Origin: Mumia sp050632745
Lineage (GTDB): Bacteria; Actinomycetota; Actinomycetes; Propionibacteriales; Nocardioidaceae
Assembly (NCBI RefSeq): GCF_050632745.1
Contig: NZ_JBODSD010000001.1
Coordinates: 1,851,794-1,915,793 of the forward strand
Length of the DNA: 64,000 bases
Direction: 5' to 3'
The notes beneath the pieces are model-generated. The model was not told the DNA's origin. It made no database searches and worked only from the letters and a program-made list of their open reading frames with translations. Positions 38,510-47,409 of the stretch are shown in pieces; the stretch's first letter is position 1; the number at the start of each line of letters is the position of its first letter. The translations under genes were made by a program, and so were the position numbers.

Positions 38510-40243
38510 CTACCAGGATCCGCCGCCACCACCACCTCCGCCTCCTCCGCCACCGGAGGAGGACGACGAGGACTGTGTGGCCTGGTAGGCGCTGATGGAT
38601 GAGGTGAGCGACGACTCGAACCCGGCGAACGCATCGCCTCCGGAGGAGAAGGCGTGCCCGCCGCTGTGTGCCGGGACGGGCATCCACGACGGCGTGGGGG
38701 GCTCGTTGCCGGTCGCCGTACGGTACTTGTCGGCCCAGGCGTCGGCGCACCCGAACGCGATCGCGTACGGGATGAAGGACGTGTAGAGCTCCGAGCGGGC
38801 GCTGAAGTCGAGGCGGTCCTGGCTCGACGGCGTCGACAGCAGGCGGCGGAACCCGCCGGAGCGGGACCAGAGGTCGCGCCCGGCCGGCGTACGGCGGGTG
38901 CCGGCCCCGGTGGACAGCAGCCCGCAGCCGCCGATGACGAACGCCGCGAACGGCAGGCCGACGACCGTCGGGAGGTCCGCCGCGAGCCACGTGAAGCAGA
39001 GGCCCGCGGCGACGAGGGCGAGGACGACGAGGTTCTTGCCGAGCTTCTCGCCGAACGCGGAGCGGACCACGCCCTCGGAGCGGGCCCAGGCGCGCGTCGT
39101 GGACGCGACGGTGGTCGCCGCCTGGCTGAGCGTGCGGCCGGCCTCCACCGAGCGGTCGGCCGAGAACCGGCCACCCGGGGTGCTCACGCCGAGCGACGCG
39201 CCGAGCGCACGGGACACCGGGTCGGTCGTCGCCCAGCGCTCCGGTGAGGCGACGCCCTCGACCGTCCACGACCGGTCGTCGTCGCGGACGAGCCGGACGA
39301 GCCCCTGCTCTGCGAGGTAGGTGAGCGTCGCGACGGTCGCCCGGGACGGGACGTCCTCGTCGGCGACGTAGACCGTCTGCACCGGGCCGAGGGCGGCGGG
39401 CGGCTCGTACAGGACGGGGAAGCCCGGCTCCGGCTCGTGGCTGCGGCTGCTCCAGCGCAGACCGGCGAGGAGACCGAGCACCGACAGTGCGAGGACACCG
39501 GCCAGCAGCGGGACCGACCCGCCGAAGGTGGCGTCCAGCGCGACGGGCCAGGGGAGGGTCGTACGTGCTGGTGCGGGCAGGTCCAGCGTGGCGTCGAGGT
39601 GGACGCCGGTCCGCGGCGGGAGAGCGCCGGTGGTGACTGTGACGCGGCCGGTGCCGTCGCCCGTGGCCGTGCACGGCGAGCCGTCGAGCACCGCGCAGGT
39701 CACGCCGGACGCGGCGGCGGGAAGGTCCACGGTGGTCGTGCTGGCGGCGATCGCCATCTCCCATCCGCGCGCGACCACGTCCCAGCGGAACGCGGAGCGG
39801 TCGCCGTGCGGGGCGAGCGCCCCGTCGATCCGGTAGCGGATCCGGTAGCGGTGGGTGCCGGGGGCGACGTACGCGTCGGGGTCGCCGACCTTGAGCACGC
39901 GGTAGCGGCGCCCGTCCTCCCACAGCATCGTCGAGGGGACCGCGGCGTCGTCGAGCGTGACGCTGACGTCCTCGGGGAAGTAGCGCACGTGCGCGTCGTC
40001 GGCGTCGCCCACGTCCCAGTAGCGGAAGATGCCGTGCCGGCCGTAGGGGAACTCCGCCGTCACGGTCTCCTCGGCGGTGAGCGTGCCGTCGGCGTCGACC
40101 GCGTACGCAGCGTCGTACCGGGTGATCGAGACCGGGTCGGACGCCGGCTCGGGATCGGTGCTGACGAGGCTGGGGACCACCGGCCAGAACAGCCCGGCGG
40201 CGGTGGCGACGACGGCGAGGGTCGTCAGCACGATCCGCTTCAT
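38510..40243 (-). CDS. DUF2207 membrane protein
   Basis: A 577-residue predicted membrane protein with a signal or anchor helix at residues 3-22, a large extracytoplasmic beta-rich domain (about 35-230), a membrane segment (about 245-262), a cytosolic wing (VATLTYLAEQGLVRL), two adjacent membrane helices near 405-445 and a low-complexity tail of Ser and twelve Gly ending in SW. This is the DUF2207 plan, including the Gly-rich end. Function is unknown; pairing with LemA is recurrent. TACAGT ends eight bases before the ATG and there is no ribosome-binding site, hence a probable leaderless mRNA. Confidence 0.88.
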   Translation of the reverse strand: MKRIVLTTLAVVATAAGLFWPVVPSLVSTDPEPASDPVSITRYDAAYAVDADGTLTAEETVTAEFPYGRHGIFRYWDVGDADDAHVRYFPEDVSVTLDDAAVPSTMLWEDGRRYRVLKVGDPDAYVAPGTHRYRIRYRIDGALAPHGDRSAFRWDVVARGWEMAIAASTTTVDLPAAASGVTCAVLDGSPCTATGDGTGRVTVTTGALPPRTGVHLDATLDLPAPARTTLPWPVALDATFGGSVPLLAGVLALSVLGLLAGLRWSSRSHEPEPGFPVLYEPPAALGPVQTVYVADEDVPSRATVATLTYLAEQGLVRLVRDDDRSWTVEGVASPERWATTDPVSRALGASLGVSTPGGRFSADRSVEAGRTLSQAATTVASTTRAWARSEGVVRSAFGEKLGKNLVVLALVAAGLCFTWLAADLPTVVGLPFAAFVIGGCGLLSTGAGTRRTPAGRDLWSRSGGFRRLLSTPSSQDRLDFSARSELYTSFIPYAIAFGCADAWADKYRTATGNEPPTPSWMPVPAHSGGHAFSSGGDAFAGFESSLTSSISAYQATQSSSSSSGGGGGGGGGGGGSW

Positions 40244-40330
40244 GGGGAGAGACTGTAGGGGTCCGGAGGGTCGGCCGTCCCCGAGATATCAGGTTCTCCG
40301 CGGGCGGATCTCGTCCGGGCCACCCCGCGT

Positions 40331-40364
40331 TGCATGATCTTGCAAGGCTCTGCAAGAATGTGCA
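40331..40364. promoter_or_regulatory. Two ARG boxes over the argC promoter and start
   Basis: TGCATGATCTTGCA (40331-40344) and TGCAAGAATGTGCA (40351-40364) share the form TGCA-N6-TGCA and are spaced 20 bp centre to centre, two helical turns. The second ends one base before the argC ATG. ArgR, encoded in this operon, binds paired palindromes of this kind. Within the boxes TTGCAT (40330) and AAGAAT (40354-40359) are spaced 18 nt as candidate -35 and -10 elements. Confidence 0.75.
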
Positions 40365-40365
40365 C

Positions 40366-41397
40366 ATGCCCTCCCTCACGATCGCCGTCGCAGGTGCGAG
40401 CGGGTACGCCGGTGGCGAGGTCCTCCGGCTCCTCCTCGCGCACCCCGAGGTGGAGATCGGCGCCCTCACGGCCGGCTCGAACGCCGGCTCGACCCTGGGC
40501 GCCCACCACCCCCACCTGACGCCGCTCGCCGGACGCGTCCTCGCCGACACCACGCCCGAGACGCTCGCCGGGTACGACGTGGTGTTCCTCGGACTCCCGC
40601 ACGGGGCGTCCGCCGCCGTCGCGGCCGAGCTCGGCGGCGAGGTCCTCGTGGTCGACTGCGGGGCCGACTTCCGACTGGCCGACGCCGCCGACTGGACCGC
40701 CTTCTACGGCGGCGCGCACGCCGGGACCTGGCCGTACGGCCTCCCGGAGCTGCCCGGTCAGCGCTCGCGCCTCGCCGGCGCCCGCCGGATCGCCGCACCG
40801 GGCTGCTTCCCGACCGTGTCGACGCTGAGCATCCTCCCGGCCGTCGCCGAGGGCCTGGTCGAGCCCGACGTCGTCGTGGTCGCCGCCACCGGCACCTCCG
40901 GCGCCGGCAAGTCGCTCAAGCCCCACCTCCTGGGGTCGGAGGTGATGGGGCAGGCGTCGGTCTACGGCGTCGGGGGAGTCCACCGGCACACGCCGGAGAT
41001 CGAGCAGAACCTCCGCCTCGCCGGTGCTGCCGACGCCCGCGTCTCCTTCACGCCGGTCCTCGCGCCCATGTCGCGCGGCATCCTCGCGACCGTCAGCGCC
41101 CCGCTCGCCGGCGGAGTCGACGCCGACGCGGTGCGGGCGGCGTACGAGAAGGCGTACGCCGAGGAGCCGTTCGTCCACCTTCTTCCCGAGGGCCAGTGGC
41201 CGCAGACCAAGGCCGTGCTCGGCTCGAACTGCGTCCACGTCCAGGTCGCGGTCGACTCCCGGGTCGGGCGGGTCGTCGCGGTCGGCGCGATCGACAACCT
41301 GACCAAGGGCACCGCCGGCACCGCGATCCAGTCGATGAACCTCGCGCTCGGGCTCCCCGAGACGCTCGGTCTCCCCGTCGTGGGGGTGGCGCCGTGA
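40366..41397 (+). CDS. argC: N-acetyl-gamma-glutamyl-phosphate reductase
   Basis: NADPH-dependent third step of ornithine synthesis. The 343-residue protein has the Rossmann start VAGASGYAGGEVLRLLLAHP, the catalytic Cys in AAPGCFPTVSTLS, and HRHTPEIEQNL. The ATG at 40366 gives the standard N-terminus. A further in-frame ATG lies 36 nt upstream, inside the operator, and is unlikely. There is no ribosome-binding site and the -10-like AAGAAT ends six bases upstream, so the mRNA is probably leaderless and controlled directly by ArgR. It starts an eight-gene operon in which every neighbour overlaps by 4 nt. Confidence 0.97.
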   Translation: MPSLTIAVAGASGYAGGEVLRLLLAHPEVEIGALTAGSNAGSTLGAHHPHLTPLAGRVLADTTPETLAGYDVVFLGLPHGASAAVAAELGGEVLVVDCGADFRLADAADWTAFYGGAHAGTWPYGLPELPGQRSRLAGARRIAAPGCFPTVSTLSILPAVAEGLVEPDVVVVAATGTSGAGKSLKPHLLGSEVMGQASVYGVGGVHRHTPEIEQNLRLAGAADARVSFTPVLAPMSRGILATVSAPLAGGVDADAVRAAYEKAYAEEPFVHLLPEGQWPQTKAVLGSNCVHVQVAVDSRVGRVVAVGAIDNLTKGTAGTAIQSMNLALGLPETLGLPVVGVAP

Positions 41398-42545
41398 GCG
41401 TGACCGCACCCCAGGGGTTCCGGGCCGCCGGCGTCGCCGCCGGGCTGAAGTCCAGCGGCGACCCCGACGTCGCCGTCGTCGTGAACGACGGGCCGCGGTC
41501 GAGCGCCGCCGCCGTGTTCACCTCCAACCGCTGCAAGGCCAACCCGGTGCTCTGGAGCGAGCAGGCGATCAAGGGCGGCAGCGCCCGCGCCGTCGTCCTC
41601 AACTCCGGCGGCGCCAACTGCTACACCGGGCCGGACGGCTTCGCGACCACGCACGCGACCGCGGAGACCGCGGCGGCGCTGCTCGGGATCGCCCCGATCG
41701 AGGTGCAGGTCGCGTCGACCGGGCTCATCGGCCTGCTCAACGACCGTGACGGGCTGCTCGCCGGGGTCCGGTCCGCCATCACCTCGCTCGACGCCGAGGC
41801 CGGGGCCGACGCCGCCCGGGCGATCATGACCACCGACACCCGTCCGAAGCAGGCGGTGATCGAGGGCGCCGGCTACACGATCGGGGCGATGGCCAAGGGT
41901 GCGGGCATGCTCGCCCCGTCGCTCGCGACGATGCTGGTCGTCGTCACCACCGACGCCGTCCTGACCCCGGAGGAGTGCGACGCGGCCCTGCGGTACGCGA
42001 CAGCCCGCAGCTTCGACCGGCTCGACTCCGACGGCTGCCAGTCCACCAACGACACCGTGCTGCTGATGGCCAGCGGCGCCTCCGGCGTCGAGCCCGACCT
42101 CGACGAGCTCCAGGTCCAGCTCGCGACGCTGTGCCGCGACCTGGCGCTCCAGCTGCTCTCCGACGCCGAGGGCGCCGACCACGACATCGCGATCGACGTG
42201 GTCAACGCGGCGTCCGAGGCCGACGCGCTCGAGGTCGGGCGGGCCGTCTCGCGCAGTGCGCTCTTCAAGACCGCGATCTTCGGCCGCGACCCGAACTGGG
42301 GGCGCATCCTCGCCTCGGTCGGCACCACGTCGGCGGCCTTCGACCCGGCCGACCTCGACGTCGCGATCAACGGAGTGTGGGTCTGCCGCACCAGCGGGCC
42401 GGGCGAGCCGCGCGAGAAGGTCGACCTCGCGCCGCGGTCCGTCACGGTGACCATCGACCTGAAGGCCGGCCCGGCGCAGGGGACCATCTGGACCAACGAC
42501 CTCACGCAGGCCTACGTCCACGAGAACTCGGCGTACTCGTCATGA
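41394..42545 (+). CDS. argJ: Glutamate N-acetyltransferase / ornithine acetyltransferase
   Basis: Recycles the acetyl group from acetylornithine to glutamate, and may also make acetylglutamate from acetyl-CoA. The 383-residue precursor cleaves itself before the nucleophile Thr179 in KGAGMLAPSLATML into alpha and beta chains. Other family features are GGANCYTG and the C-terminal NSAYSS. The GTG overlaps the argC stop; a second GTG two codons later is also possible. The presence of ArgJ means the cyclic acetyl route, so no argE is needed, and none is seen. Confidence 0.96.
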   Translation: MSVTAPQGFRAAGVAAGLKSSGDPDVAVVVNDGPRSSAAAVFTSNRCKANPVLWSEQAIKGGSARAVVLNSGGANCYTGPDGFATTHATAETAAALLGIAPIEVQVASTGLIGLLNDRDGLLAGVRSAITSLDAEAGADAARAIMTTDTRPKQAVIEGAGYTIGAMAKGAGMLAPSLATMLVVVTTDAVLTPEECDAALRYATARSFDRLDSDGCQSTNDTVLLMASGASGVEPDLDELQVQLATLCRDLALQLLSDAEGADHDIAIDVVNAASEADALEVGRAVSRSALFKTAIFGRDPNWGRILASVGTTSAAFDPADLDVAINGVWVCRTSGPGEPREKVDLAPRSVTVTIDLKAGPAQGTIWTNDLTQAYVHENSAYSS

Positions 42546-43489
42546 CCGGCCTCGACATGACGGCGGGCGTGCCCGCGCACTGGAAGCGCAAGACCGAGAA
42601 GGCCGCGATCCTGGCCGACGCGCTGCCCTGGCTGATGAAGTACCACGGCAAGGTCATCGTGGTGAAGTACGGCGGCAACGCGATGGTCGACGACGAGCTC
42701 AAGCGGGCGTTCGCCGAGGACGTGATGTTCCTGCGGTACGCCGGCTTCCGGCCGGTCGTCGTGCACGGCGGCGGTCCGCAGATCTCGAGCATGCTCGACC
42801 GGCTCGACATCACCTCGGAGTTCCGCGGCGGGCTGCGGGTGACCACGCCCGAGGCGATGGACGTGGTCCGGATGGTGCTCGTCGGCCAGGTGGGCCGGGA
42901 GCTCGTCGGTCTGCTGAACGCGCACGGCCCGGTCGCGGTCGGGCTGTCGGGCGAGGACGCCGGCCTGTTCACCGCCGTCCCGACCCGCGCGGTCGTCGAC
43001 GGCGAGGAGGTCGACCTCGGGCTCGTCGGCGAGGTCAGCGAGGTCCGACCGGAGGCGGTGCTCGACCTCATCGAGGCCGGCCGCGTGCCGGTGGTCTCGT
43101 CGGTCGCTCCCGACGCGTCGGGCCAGGTTCACAACGTGAACGCCGACACCGCGGCGGCGGCCCTCGCGGTCGCGCTCGGCGCGGAGAAGCTGCTGGTCCT
43201 CACCGACGTGGAGGGTCTCTACCGCGACTGGCCCGACAGCGACGACGTCATCGGCGAGATCGGCGTGGACGCGCTCGAGGAGCTCATGCCCAGCCTCGCC
43301 TCGGGCATGGTGCCCAAGATGGGCGCGTGCGTGAAGGCCGTACGCGGCGGGGTGCCGCGCGCGACCGTGGTGGACGGCCGCGAGCCGCACGCCGTGCTGC
43401 TCGAGATCTTCACCGACGAAGGCGTGGGGACGCAGGTGCTCCCCGCCGGCGAGACCAAGATCAGGACCGCACTGAGGAGGCAGGCGTGA
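42542..43489 (+). CDS. argB: Acetylglutamate kinase
   Basis: Phosphorylates N-acetylglutamate, the usual arginine-feedback step. The 315-residue protein contains the P-loop-like VVKYGGNAM, VVHGGGPQISSML for substrate, and LVLTDVEGLYRDWP. The extra N-terminal helix before residue 30 (PAHWKRKTEKAAILADALPWL, cited in part: EKAAILADALPWL) is the feature of arginine-sensitive hexameric enzymes. The start is the ATG overlapping the argJ stop. MTGLDMTAGV also offers a later ATG; the first is preferred for the 4-nt overlap. Confidence 0.97.
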   Translation: MTGLDMTAGVPAHWKRKTEKAAILADALPWLMKYHGKVIVVKYGGNAMVDDELKRAFAEDVMFLRYAGFRPVVVHGGGPQISSMLDRLDITSEFRGGLRVTTPEAMDVVRMVLVGQVGRELVGLLNAHGPVAVGLSGEDAGLFTAVPTRAVVDGEEVDLGLVGEVSEVRPEAVLDLIEAGRVPVVSSVAPDASGQVHNVNADTAAAALAVALGAEKLLVLTDVEGLYRDWPDSDDVIGEIGVDALEELMPSLASGMVPKMGACVKAVRGGVPRATVVDGREPHAVLLEIFTDEGVGTQVLPAGETKIRTALRRQA

Positions 43490-44706
43490 GCGCCGCGACG
43501 ACGCAGCAGGAGTGGCTCGAGCGCTACTCCGGCGCGCTGATGAACACCTTCGGACCGCCGCAGCGCGTCCTCGTCCGCGGCGAGGGGGCGTACGTCTGGG
43601 ACGCCGACGGCAACCGCTACCTCGACCTGCTCGCCGGCATCGCGGTCAACGTCCTCGGGCACGCGCACCCTGCGGTGGTGAAGGCCGTCTCCGAGCAGCT
43701 CGGCACGCTCGGCCACGTCTCCAACTTCTTCGCCACCGAGCCGCAGGTCACGCTGGCGGAGCGGCTGCTCGGTCTCCTCGGGGTCGACGGCAAGGTGTTC
43801 TTCACCAACTCCGGCACCGAGGCGAACGAGGCGGCGTTCAAGCTGACGCGGCGGACCGGTCGTACGCGCCTGGTCTCTGCCACCGGCAGCTTCCACGGCC
43901 GGACGATGGGCGCGCTGGCGCTCACCAGCAAGGAGGCCTACCGCGCGCCGTTCGAGCCGCTGCCGGGCGACGTCACGTTCGTCCCGTACGGCGACGTCGA
44001 GGCTCTGCGTGCCGCGGTCGACGAGACGGTGGCCGCGGTCGTCCTCGAGCCGATCCAGGGCGAGGCCGGCGCGGTGGAGCCGGGCGCGGGCTACCTCGCC
44101 GCCGCCCGCGAGATCACCCAGCAGCACGGGACGCTGCTGTGGGTCGACGAGGTGCAGAGCGGTGTCGGCCGCACCGGCGCCTGGTTCGCCCACACGGCGG
44201 AGGGCATCGTGCCCGACGTCGTGACGCTGGCCAAGGGCCTCGGGGGCGGCATCCCGATCGGCGCCTGCATCGCCGTCGGCGACGCGGCCGACCTGCTCCA
44301 GCCGGGCAACCACGGCACGACGTTCGGCGGCAACCCCGTCGCTGCGGCAGCCGCCCACGCCGTTCTCGACACGCTCGAGGACGAGGACCTGCTCGCGCAC
44401 GCGACCGCCACAGGGGAGCGGTTGCGTGCGGGGCTGGCCGACCATCCGCTGGTCGCCGACACCTCCGGTGCGGGTCTGCTGGTCGGGATCGGGCTCCGGA
44501 AGCCGGTCGCGCCCCAGGTCCAGGCCGCGGTGCTGGCACGGGGCGTCGTCATCAACGCGGCCGCGCCGGACCGGCTGCGCCTCGTCCCGCCGCTGATCCT
44601 GACCGCGGACCAGGCCGACGAGGCCGTCGCGGTGATCCGTGACGTGCTCGACCTGCACGTCCCAGCCACGACGTCGACCACCTCGGAGACGGAGGCCCCC
44701 GCATGA
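43486..44706 (+). CDS. argD: Acetylornithine aminotransferase
   Basis: PLP-dependent transamination giving N-acetylornithine. The 406-residue class III aminotransferase shows FFTNSGTEANEAAFKL for PLP phosphate, TGSFHGRTMGAL, WVDEVQSGVGRTG and the Schiff-base Lys250 in TLAKGLGGGIPIGA. The GTG overlaps the argB stop by 4 nt. Class III aminotransferases are promiscuous (succinyldiaminopimelate is a known second substrate), but the location fixes the arginine role. The tail (TTSTTSETEAPA) is low complexity. Confidence 0.96.
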   Translation: MSAATTQQEWLERYSGALMNTFGPPQRVLVRGEGAYVWDADGNRYLDLLAGIAVNVLGHAHPAVVKAVSEQLGTLGHVSNFFATEPQVTLAERLLGLLGVDGKVFFTNSGTEANEAAFKLTRRTGRTRLVSATGSFHGRTMGALALTSKEAYRAPFEPLPGDVTFVPYGDVEALRAAVDETVAAVVLEPIQGEAGAVEPGAGYLAAAREITQQHGTLLWVDEVQSGVGRTGAWFAHTAEGIVPDVVTLAKGLGGGIPIGACIAVGDAADLLQPGNHGTTFGGNPVAAAAAHAVLDTLEDEDLLAHATATGERLRAGLADHPLVADTSGAGLLVGIGLRKPVAPQVQAAVLARGVVINAAAPDRLRLVPPLILTADQADEAVAVIRDVLDLHVPATTSTTSETEAPA

Positions 44707-45635
44707 GGCACTTCCTGCGCGACGACGACCTGTCGCCCGCCGAGCAGGCCGAGGTCCTCGACCTCGCCGACGTGCTCAAGGCGGCGCCGTACTCGGAGCG
44801 TACGCTCGAGGGTCCGCAGACGGTCGCCGTGATCTTCGACAAGGCCTCGACCCGGACCCGGATCTCGTTCGCCGTCGGCGTCGCCGCCCTCGGAGGCAAC
44901 CCGCTCGTGATCGACGCCGGCAGCAGCCAGATGGGACGCGGCGAGACCGTCGCGGACACCACGCGGGTTCTCGAGCGGATGGTCGCCGCGATCGTGTGGC
45001 GCACCTTCGCCCAGTCCGGGCTGGAGGAGATGGCCGCGGTCAGCCGGGTCCCGGTCGTCAACGCGCTGAGCGACGACTTCCACCCGTGCCAGCTCCTCGC
45101 GGACCTCCAGACCGTGCGCGAGCGCAAGGGGACGCTGGCCGGGCTCACGCTCACCTACGTCGGCGACGGTGCCAACAACATGGCGCACTCCTACCTGCTG
45201 GCCGGGGCGACGGCCGGCATGCACGTCCGCGTCGGCGCTCCCGCGGCGTACGCCCCGCGTGCCGACGTGGTCGCCGACGCTGCCCGCATCGCGGCGACGA
45301 CCGGTGGCTCGGTCGCCGTCCTCACCGACCCTGCCGAGGCTGCCAAGGGTGCGGACGTCCTCGCGACCGACACCTGGGTCTCGATGGGGCAGGAGGACGA
45401 GAAGGCGGAGCGGATCGCGACCTTCGGCGAGTACGGCATCACCGCCGACCTCCTGGCGCACGCCGCGGACGACGCGATCGTGCTGCACTGCCTCCCGGCC
45501 TACCGCGGGCTGGAGATCGGCGCCGACGTGATGGACGGCCCGCAGAGCGTGGTCTGGGACGAGGCCGAGAACCGGCTCCACGCCCAGAAGGCGCTGCTCG
45601 TGTGGCTCCTGGCTCGCGCGGACGGTGCGTCGTGA
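44703..45635 (+). CDS. argF: Ornithine carbamoyltransferase
   Basis: Makes citrulline from ornithine and carbamoyl phosphate supplied by carAB. The 310-residue protein has the carbamoyl-phosphate motif FDKASTRTR (Ser49-Arg53 core), FHPCQLLADL and the ornithine-binding Cys263 in VLHCLPAYRG. The latter separates it from aspartate carbamoyltransferase. The ATG overlaps the argD stop by 4 nt and the stop overlaps the argR GTG by 4 nt. It is biosynthetic, as no arcA or arcC is present. Confidence 0.97.
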   Translation: MRHFLRDDDLSPAEQAEVLDLADVLKAAPYSERTLEGPQTVAVIFDKASTRTRISFAVGVAALGGNPLVIDAGSSQMGRGETVADTTRVLERMVAAIVWRTFAQSGLEEMAAVSRVPVVNALSDDFHPCQLLADLQTVRERKGTLAGLTLTYVGDGANNMAHSYLLAGATAGMHVRVGAPAAYAPRADVVADAARIAATTGGSVAVLTDPAEAAKGADVLATDTWVSMGQEDEKAERIATFGEYGITADLLAHAADDAIVLHCLPAYRGLEIGADVMDGPQSVVWDEAENRLHAQKALLVWLLARADGAS

Positions 45636-46207
45636 CCGCGATCCCGGCGACCAAGGCGGCACGCCAGCAGCGGGTCGTCGAGCTGCTGCGCACCCACGTC
45701 GTGCGGTCGCAGACCGACCTCGCCGAGCTGCTCGCCGACGACGGTCTCCAGGTCAACCCGTCGACGCTCTCGCGCGACCTCGTCGAACTCGACGCGGTGC
45801 GGGTGCGGCACCCCAGCGGCGGTCTCGTGTACGCCGTCCCGGGCGAGGGCGGCGACCGTACGCCCCGCCCGGCGGTCGAGACCGTCTCGGCACACGCCAG
45901 ACTGGCCCGGCTGTGCAACGAGCTGCTCGTCTCGGCGGAGGGCTCGGCCAACCTGGTCGTCCTCCGAACACCGCCCGGTGCGGCGCAGTTCTTCGCCTCG
46001 GCGATCGACCACGCGGCACTGGGCTCGCTCCTCGGCACCATCGCGGGCGACGACACGGTGCTCGTCATCTGCAAGGAAGCCACCGGGGGACCGGCGGTCG
46101 CGGCGGAGTTCCGCGCGCTGGCCAGCCCCGACTCGCTCAACACGCACACCAGGACTGCAGTCTCGGACAGGACTCCGGGCTCGGAGAAGAACAGGGAGAC
46201 ATCATGA
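45632..46207 (+). CDS. argR: Arginine repressor
   Basis: Hexameric arginine-dependent repressor. The 191-residue protein has an N-terminal winged helix (RVVELLRTHVVRSQTDLAELL, then STLSRDLVELDAVRVR) and a C-terminal trimerisation and arginine-binding domain (NLVVLRTPPGAAQFFASAID, GTIAGDDTVLVIC with the arginine-contacting Asp pair). A 22-residue C-terminal extension rich in Thr and Ser is unusual. It sits inside the operon it should control through the two boxes at 40331, giving autoregulation. The GTG start overlaps the argF stop. Confidence 0.96.
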   Translation: MTAIPATKAARQQRVVELLRTHVVRSQTDLAELLADDGLQVNPSTLSRDLVELDAVRVRHPSGGLVYAVPGEGGDRTPRPAVETVSAHARLARLCNELLVSAEGSANLVVLRTPPGAAQFFASAIDHAALGSLLGTIAGDDTVLVICKEATGGPAVAAEFRALASPDSLNTHTRTAVSDRTPGSEKNRETS

Positions 46208-47409
46208 CCGAACGGGTCGTACTCGCGTACTCAGGCGGCCTCGACACCTCGGTGGCCATCGGCTGGCTCGGCCAGGAGACCGGCGCCGAGGTGATCGCGG
46301 TGGCGGTCGACGTCGGCCAGGGCGGCGAGGACATGGACGTGGTGCGCGAGCGCGCCCTCGCGTGCGGCGCCGTCGAGTCGATCGTCGTCGACGCCAAGGA
46401 CGAGTTCGCCGAGGACTACTGCCTCCCGGCGGTGCGGGCGAACGCGCTCTACCAGGACCGCTACCCGCTGGTCTCCGCGCTCTCGCGCCCGCTGATCGTC
46501 AAGCACCTCGTGGAGGCGGCGACGTACCACGGCGCCACGACGATCTCGCACGGCTGCACGGGCAAGGGCAACGACCAGGTGCGGTTCGAGGTCGGCGCGA
46601 AGGCGCTCGCCCCCGAGCTCAAGGTCATCGCACCGGTCCGCGACTACGCGTGGACCCGGGAGAAGGCGATCGCGTACGCCGAGGAGCACGACCTGCCGAT
46701 CGACGTCACCAAGAAGTCGCCGTACTCGATCGACCAGAACGTCTGGGGCCGCGCCGTCGAGACGGGCTTCCTCGAGGACATCTGGAACGGCCCGATCGAG
46801 GACCTCTACTCCTACACCTCCGACCCGGCCCAGCCGCGCGACGCCGACGAGGTCGTCATCGCGTTCGAGGGCGGCGCCCCGGTCGCGATCGACGGCAAGC
46901 CCGTCACGATGCTGCAGGCGATCCAGCAGCTCAACGAGCGCGCCGGCGCCCAGGGCATCGGCCGCATCGACATGGTCGAGGACCGGCTCGTGGGCATCAA
47001 GAGCCGTGAGATCTACGAGGCGCCGGGCGCGGTCGCGCTGATCGCCGCACACATGGAGCTGGAGAACGTCACCGTCGAGCGGGAGCTCGCGCGCTTCAAG
47101 CGCGGGGTCGACCAGCGGTGGGGCGAGCTCGCGTACGACGGCCTCTGGTTCTCGCCGCTGAAGCGGACCCTCGACGCCTTCGTCACGTCGTCGCAGGAGG
47201 CGGTGACCGGTGAGGTGCGGATGACCCTGCACGCCGGCAAGGCCACCGTCACTGGGCGCCGCTCGGCGACGAGCCTGTACGACTTCAACCTCGCGACGTA
47301 CGACGAGGGCGACACGTTCGACCAGAGCATGGCGAAGGGCTTCATCGAGATCTTCGGCATGTCGAGCACGCTGGCCAACAAGCGCGACCAGGCGCTGGTG
47401 GGGGAGTGA
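46204..47409 (+). CDS. argG: Argininosuccinate synthase
   Basis: ATP-dependent joining of citrulline and aspartate. The 401-residue length is the short prokaryotic form. The N-type ATP pyrophosphatase loop is AYSGGLDTSV (Ser10-Ser16), and GCTGKGNDQVRFE and the substrate loop DVTKKSPYSIDQNVWGR are present. GGGAGA lies near the ATG, which overlaps the argR stop by 4 nt. Its stop overlaps the argH GTG by 4 nt. Confidence 0.98.
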   Translation: MTERVVLAYSGGLDTSVAIGWLGQETGAEVIAVAVDVGQGGEDMDVVRERALACGAVESIVVDAKDEFAEDYCLPAVRANALYQDRYPLVSALSRPLIVKHLVEAATYHGATTISHGCTGKGNDQVRFEVGAKALAPELKVIAPVRDYAWTREKAIAYAEEHDLPIDVTKKSPYSIDQNVWGRAVETGFLEDIWNGPIEDLYSYTSDPAQPRDADEVVIAFEGGAPVAIDGKPVTMLQAIQQLNERAGAQGIGRIDMVEDRLVGIKSREIYEAPGAVALIAAHMELENVTVERELARFKRGVDQRWGELAYDGLWFSPLKRTLDAFVTSSQEAVTGEVRMTLHAGKATVTGRRSATSLYDFNLATYDEGDTFDQSMAKGFIEIFGMSSTLANKRDQALVGE

